From: CAIKXD01 sp035439485
GTDB lineage: Bacteria > Bacteroidota > Bacteroidia > UBA4408
NCBI GenBank assembly: GCA_035439485.1
Contig: DAORKI010000003.1
Coordinates: 15,393-79,392, forward strand
Reading direction: 5' to 3'
DNA length: 64,000 nucleotides
The translations under genes were made by a program, and so were the position numbers. Each line of letters starts with the position of its first letter. Within the stretch, counting starts at the first letter, position 1. Shown here piece after piece: positions 60,563-64,000 of this stretch. The notes beneath the pieces were generated by a model that saw only the letters and a list, made by a program, of their open reading frames with translations, made no database searches and was not told where the DNA came from.

Positions 60563-63500
60563 ATGAAAACAAAACTTTACCTTAAGTCTTTTATTGGAAT
60601 GTCAGCCTTAGTGTTAGGGATGATTTCTGCAAAAGCACAAGTACTTTCTTTTACTAATTCAAATAGTAAATTGCCTAATAACGCAGTTAACTATCGAAGT
60701 GGTAACTCCGTTTCGGTTGCCGATGTAAATAATGATGGCTTAGACGATATTATTCGTTTGGACCAAAGCAATGATATCAATCTTGAAATTCAAAATATTA
60801 ATGGTGGCTATACCAGTTACTTTTTAGGCTCATTTACAGGAGGAAATGCATGGGCAATGACAGTGGCTGACTTAGATAAGAATGGTATTAAAGATGTAAT
60901 TGCTGGAATGGGCTCCACAGGTTCTATTGCCCTAATTAATTATTCGGGAGGGAACTACACAGCTAATATAAGTGTATTACAAGCAAGTAATTTCTTCTGG
61001 CAAAATATTTCAGTAGGAGATTTTAATAATGATGGCTGGCAAGATATTTTTGGTTGTGATGATGTTAACTGGTCGAAATTGTACATTAACAATGGTAACG
61101 GGACTTTCAGAAGAATGGCCAATGCCGTACAAACATTAACTATTGGTACGGGCACTGTAAATTTAACCGTTCAATCAGGCTTAACATTTGCTGCAGGACA
61201 GAGCGTATATATTACTTACAATAGTGAAAACTATATGCAAGGCACGGTGGTTTCCTATAGTGGAACAACTTTAGTAGTAAATGTAACATCAACTGTAGGA
61301 AGTGGCTCGTTTGGTGGTTGGTCAGTTGATCAAAACACTGTAATTAATTTTATAACGAACCCAGGAACATGGGGCTCAACAGGGGATCCAAACAATTCAG
61401 GAAATTATGGAACTGTTTGGACGGATTTTGATAGTGATGGTGATATGGATTTTTATATTGCTAAATGTCGTCAAAGTAGTTCCGATCCCAACGATTTAAG
61501 AAGAATTGACCAGTTATTTATAAATGATGGAACCTACAAATTTAAAGAAGATGCTGCAGCAAGAGGCGTAGCCAATGGATGGCAAACTTGGACAGCTAGC
61601 TTTGGTGATATTGACAATGATGGTGATTTTGATATAGCTGCCATTAACAATGACCATACATCGCAAATATTTGAAAACGATGGAACTGGACATTACACTG
61701 AACTCACAACTGCTAATATTAGTACTAGTGGCATTTATCCCCTAGAATCACAGTTCGAAGATTTTGACAATGATGGTTTTATTGATTTAATTGTTACAGG
61801 TGATGATGATTATATATATTACAAAAACAATGGTGATAAAACTTTCACCAGAATTTATTCCTTATTATCTGCTAATGGTGTAATGTCATTTGCTACAGGT
61901 GATTTAAATCATGATGGATTTATTGATATATACGCAAGTTTAGGAGATATTTATAACAATCCATCAGGCACTTATGATGATATCATGTATTTAAATGATG
62001 GCAATACAACCAATCATTTTATTACCTTTGATTTGGAAGGCACTGTTTCAAACAACGATGCCATAGGAACAAACGTGGTTATTTATGGTCCATGGGGCAT
62101 TCAGAGACGTGAAGTAAGATCAGGTGAAAGCTATGGTACATGCAACTCATCCATGTTACACTTTGGTTTAGGCATTAATTTAAATGTTGATTCGGCTACT
62201 ATCACATGGCCATCAGGTATTGTTCAACATTTATATAATTTAGAAGCTGATCAATTTGTTAAAATAATTGAGAATGGTTGTTTAATTACAGGTAACACTA
62301 TTGGTGGACCACATGCAATTTGCAATGGACAAAGCACAACACTTACAGCTGCTTCTGGCTTTAGCTCATATTTGTGGAGCAATGGAAGTACATCCTCTTC
62401 AATTACTACCTCAACCGTTGACACTTATGCAGTTATTGTAACTGATGCTAATGGTTGCAGCAGTATTTCACCAAGTATCACTTTGGCTATAAATCCTGTT
62501 GAAATTCCTACCATACAAGCTGTAGGTGAAACTACTTTTTGTCAAGGAAATTCAATCACTTTAACATCTTCAACTGGATCATCATATACATGGTCGAACG
62601 GAGCAAATACTCAATCTGTTTCTATTACCCAATCGGGATCATATTTTGTTTCGGTTATGGGAACTTGTCAGGTTTATACTTCTGATACTATAGATGTAAA
62701 TGTGTTTCCTGCACCAGCACCAAGCGCTACGGGTGGTTCAGTTACAAATTCAGGCTCTGTTACTTTAACAGCTTCAGGAAACAGTTTAACTTGGTATGAT
62801 GATGTTGCAGGAACAAACGTAGTTGGTACTGGTCCATTATTTAATACACCAACTATTAGCTCTACTACCACTTATTATGTTCAAGATACTTATACTTATG
62901 GTGGAGGTATTGAATATGCTGGTGCTCACCATCACACTGGAACTTCACTATGGAGCGGGAATACAACCAACGCTTCTTTAATTTTTGATGCTTATGAAGA
63001 CTTTACTTTAAAAACAGTAAAGGTATATACAGATACTCCTGGAGACAGATTGGTAGTTTTAACTGATGCATCAAACAACGTACTTCAAAGTTTAATGGTA
63101 AATATTCCGATGGACTCATCTATTATCACACTTAATTTTGCCATTCCAGCTGGTACTGGTTACAAAATTGGAACAGATGCTGCTCAAAACACCACATTAT
63201 GGGGAAATCCTAGCCCACGTTTAAAAAGAACACAAGGTGCTTCAGTGGCGTATCCGTATGTTATAAATAATTTAGTTTCAATTACCAATTCAACACAAGG
63301 ATTAAATGTTTACTATTATTTTTATAATTGGGAAATTGAAAAAACAAGCACCATTTGCACTAGTGCATTAACACCTGTTGTTGCTGAGGTCATTATAACT
63401 GGTTTAAACCATATTTCTAATAACTCAAATATTCATTTATTTCCAAATCCAGCTAGTGATAAATTGAGTATTACTTTTGATAAATCAATGAATAATAATG

Positions 63501-63673
63501 TAAGTGTTAACATTGTTGATGTTGCTGGTAGAATAGCACAAACAAACAGCTTTGTGAATATTTCTGCTCAATCGCAACAACATATTGATATTAGCAAATT
63601 AGCTAAGGGTGTTTACTTTGTAAAAATAAATACGGCTGATGAAGAATACATTGAAAAATTGCTTGTAAAATAG
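60563..63673 (+). CDS. FG-GAP/ASPIC (CRTAC1-like) secreted protein with Ig-like domains and T9SS tail
   Basis: This 1036-residue surface protein has a signal peptide ending ISAKAQ (26). At least seven FG-GAP/VCBS-type Ca2+-loop repeats are visible, such as DVNNDGLDD, DLDKNGIKD, DFNNDGWQD, DFDSDGDMD, DIDNDGDFD, DFDNDGFID and DLNHDGFID. An ASPIC/UnbV domain (about 495-570, WGIQRREVRSGESYG) follows, then two or three Ig-like modules (ICNGQSTTLTAASG, TFCQGNSITLTSSTG, LTWYDDVAG). A beta-sandwich and a T9SS sorting domain (HLFPNPASDKLSITF to EKLLVK) close the protein. Between repeats three and four, residues about 190-256 form a foreign-looking module resembling phage tail proteins. It probably acts as a Ca2+-stabilised adhesin; this is inference. 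Confidence 0.88.
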   Translation: MKTKLYLKSFIGMSALVLGMISAKAQVLSFTNSNSKLPNNAVNYRSGNSVSVADVNNDGLDDIIRLDQSNDINLEIQNINGGYTSYFLGSFTGGNAWAMTVADLDKNGIKDVIAGMGSTGSIALINYSGGNYTANISVLQASNFFWQNISVGDFNNDGWQDIFGCDDVNWSKLYINNGNGTFRRMANAVQTLTIGTGTVNLTVQSGLTFAAGQSVYITYNSENYMQGTVVSYSGTTLVVNVTSTVGSGSFGGWSVDQNTVINFITNPGTWGSTGDPNNSGNYGTVWTDFDSDGDMDFYIAKCRQSSSDPNDLRRIDQLFINDGTYKFKEDAAARGVANGWQTWTASFGDIDNDGDFDIAAINNDHTSQIFENDGTGHYTELTTANISTSGIYPLESQFEDFDNDGFIDLIVTGDDDYIYYKNNGDKTFTRIYSLLSANGVMSFATGDLNHDGFIDIYASLGDIYNNPSGTYDDIMYLNDGNTTNHFITFDLEGTVSNNDAIGTNVVIYGPWGIQRREVRSGESYGTCNSSMLHFGLGINLNVDSATITWPSGIVQHLYNLEADQFVKIIENGCLITGNTIGGPHAICNGQSTTLTAASGFSSYLWSNGSTSSSITTSTVDTYAVIVTDANGCSSISPSITLAINPVEIPTIQAVGETTFCQGNSITLTSSTGSSYTWSNGANTQSVSITQSGSYFVSVMGTCQVYTSDTIDVNVFPAPAPSATGGSVTNSGSVTLTASGNSLTWYDDVAGTNVVGTGPLFNTPTISSTTTYYVQDTYTYGGGIEYAGAHHHTGTSLWSGNTTNASLIFDAYEDFTLKTVKVYTDTPGDRLVVLTDASNNVLQSLMVNIPMDSSIITLNFAIPAGTGYKIGTDAAQNTTLWGNPSPRLKRTQGASVAYPYVINNLVSITNSTQGLNVYYYFYNWEIEKTSTICTSALTPVVAEVIITGLNHISNNSNIHLFPNPASDKLSITFDKSMNNNVSVNIVDVAGRIAQTNSFVNISAQSQQHIDISKLAKGVYFVKINTADEEYIEKLLVK

Positions 63674-63697
63674 TTAAAAATAATCATTCCAAATATA

Positions 63698-63729
63698 GCC
63701 TCTGAATTCATTTTCAGGGGCTTTTTTTT
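63698..63729 (+). terminator. Rho-independent terminator after the FG-GAP gene
   Basis: GCCTCTGAA (63698-63706) pairs with TTCAGGGGC (63713-63721), with one G-U pair, around a 6-nt loop, followed by eight or more T. Confidence 0.85.
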
Positions 63730-63759
63730 TACTAGTTTTCGCTGTTGCAACTTTAATTT

Positions 63760-63955
63760 AAAGCGATTATACCGATATGATATTTGTAATAGACCAAATA
63801 AATTTGGCCTAGCAAATGATCATCGGCATTTACCTCAGTTTGAAATGGTCTAAAGACCATTTCACTTTCGTATAATTTATAATTCACATTGGTATTACTG
63901 ATTTTAAAAGTAATCCTGCTTCACAAATGTTATACCTATTGTATTTATTAAATAG
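63760..63955 (-). repeat. Degenerate noncoding repeat, copy 2, with palindromes
   Basis: This gene-free stretch after a terminator reads, on the minus strand, TAATACCAAT, then GGTAAATGCCGATG, then GCTAGGCC, matching the words and order of copy 1 at 47529-47745. It contains a perfect 11-bp inverted repeat with an AA centre (TGAAATGGTCT/AGACCATTTCA, 63841-63864). A second, near-perfect one also has an AA centre (GACCAAAT/ATTTGGCC, 63792-63809). A further ATACCTATTGTATTTATT lies at about 63930. The window's last 45 bases hold an imperfect palindrome around CCTATAGG. Confidence 0.4.
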
Positions 63956-64000
63956 TCGTCCCTCAAAAAGTCCAATTCCTATAGGCCTATTGGATTTACT

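Noticed and set aside
61130..61331. Idea that the phage-like module marks a prophage
   Set aside because: No capsid, portal, terminase, integrase or tail genes are nearby. The module is inside one intact secreted-protein gene.
1..64000. tRNA, rRNA or CRISPR array
   Set aside because: I scanned the intergenic gaps for cloverleaf ends, conserved rRNA words and regularly spaced direct repeats and saw none. Short tRNAs could still be missed by eye.

Overview
The window is about 64 kb of AT-rich chromosomal DNA from a member of the Bacteroidota (Flavobacteria/Sphingobacteria/Chitinophagia-like). The evidence is mutually consistent. Several secreted proteins end in type A type IX secretion (T9SS) sorting domains with the YPNP signature. 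The T9SS/gliding genes porU, porV, porP and gldJ form a cluster. Promoters match the Bacteroidota -7 box TAnnTTTG. Shine-Dalgarno sequences are mostly absent, and several starts are GTG. No rRNA, tRNA, CRISPR array, integrase, transposase or phage region was recognised. The gene content is mainly core metabolism and envelope biology, with a small accessory patch at about 47.5-50.1 kb.

Layout. 0-5 kb: a truncated T9SS cargo gene, a large thioredoxin-like/Omp28-like T9SS cargo, apaG and two small lipoproteins. 5-9 kb: a DUF4139 (MuiA-like) protein divergent from an ECF sigma factor and its overlapping anti-sigma/TPR gene. 8.8-16.7 kb: hpt, an outer-membrane barrel, a TrkA-N K+ channel, guaB, a nitronate monooxygenase/FabK-like flavoenzyme and mutS. 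16.8-25.7 kb: an acyl-CoA carboxylase beta subunit; a leftward group of PlsC-type acyltransferase, OlsB/GlsB-type GNAT, engB and a GT87-like membrane protein; a B12-binding radical SAM enzyme; and MlaE/MlaF. 25.8-32.5 kb: a kelch T9SS cargo, a GH3 plus beta-lactamase-fold fusion lipoprotein, and a 7TM-SpoIIE phosphatase. 32.7-38.9 kb: holA, AMP nucleosidase, an HsdR-N nuclease-like protein, ahcY, hemE and aroB. 38.9-47.5 kb: ispF-porV-porU running left and porP-gldJ running right, the secretion machinery that serves the window's own YPNP-tailed cargo. 47.5-51.3 kb: accessory genes and a noncoding repeat. 51.4-64 kb: recQ, an M43 metalloprotease cargo, a trans-sulfuration enzyme, a Kir-type K+ channel, a pentaheme cytochrome with a T9SS tail and an FG-GAP/ASPIC adhesin-like cargo.

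How the genes connect. PorU (sortase) and PorV (shuttle) are the outer-membrane components that process and attach cargo. PorP and GldJ belong to the same machinery. Six genes here end in the sorting domain: 1-612, 993, 25826, 53969, 58540 and 60563. Purine turnover is represented by hpt, guaB, AMP nucleosidase and, through adenosine, ahcY.

Most notable observations. (a) -7 boxes repeatedly lie 2-8 nt before start codons, suggesting leaderless mRNAs. (b) A roughly 65-residue module resembling phage tail proteins is inserted within the FG-GAP region of the last T9SS cargo. (c) A pentaheme cytochrome c is predicted to be exported to the surface by T9SS and sits beside that cargo. (d) A degenerate noncoding repeat occurs after two rho-independent terminators, at about 47.5 and 63.8 kb. 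(e) A pair of competing RNA hairpins precedes the GH3 fusion gene. I see no clearly new multi-gene defence or mobile system; (a)-(c) are the best candidates for something undescribed.
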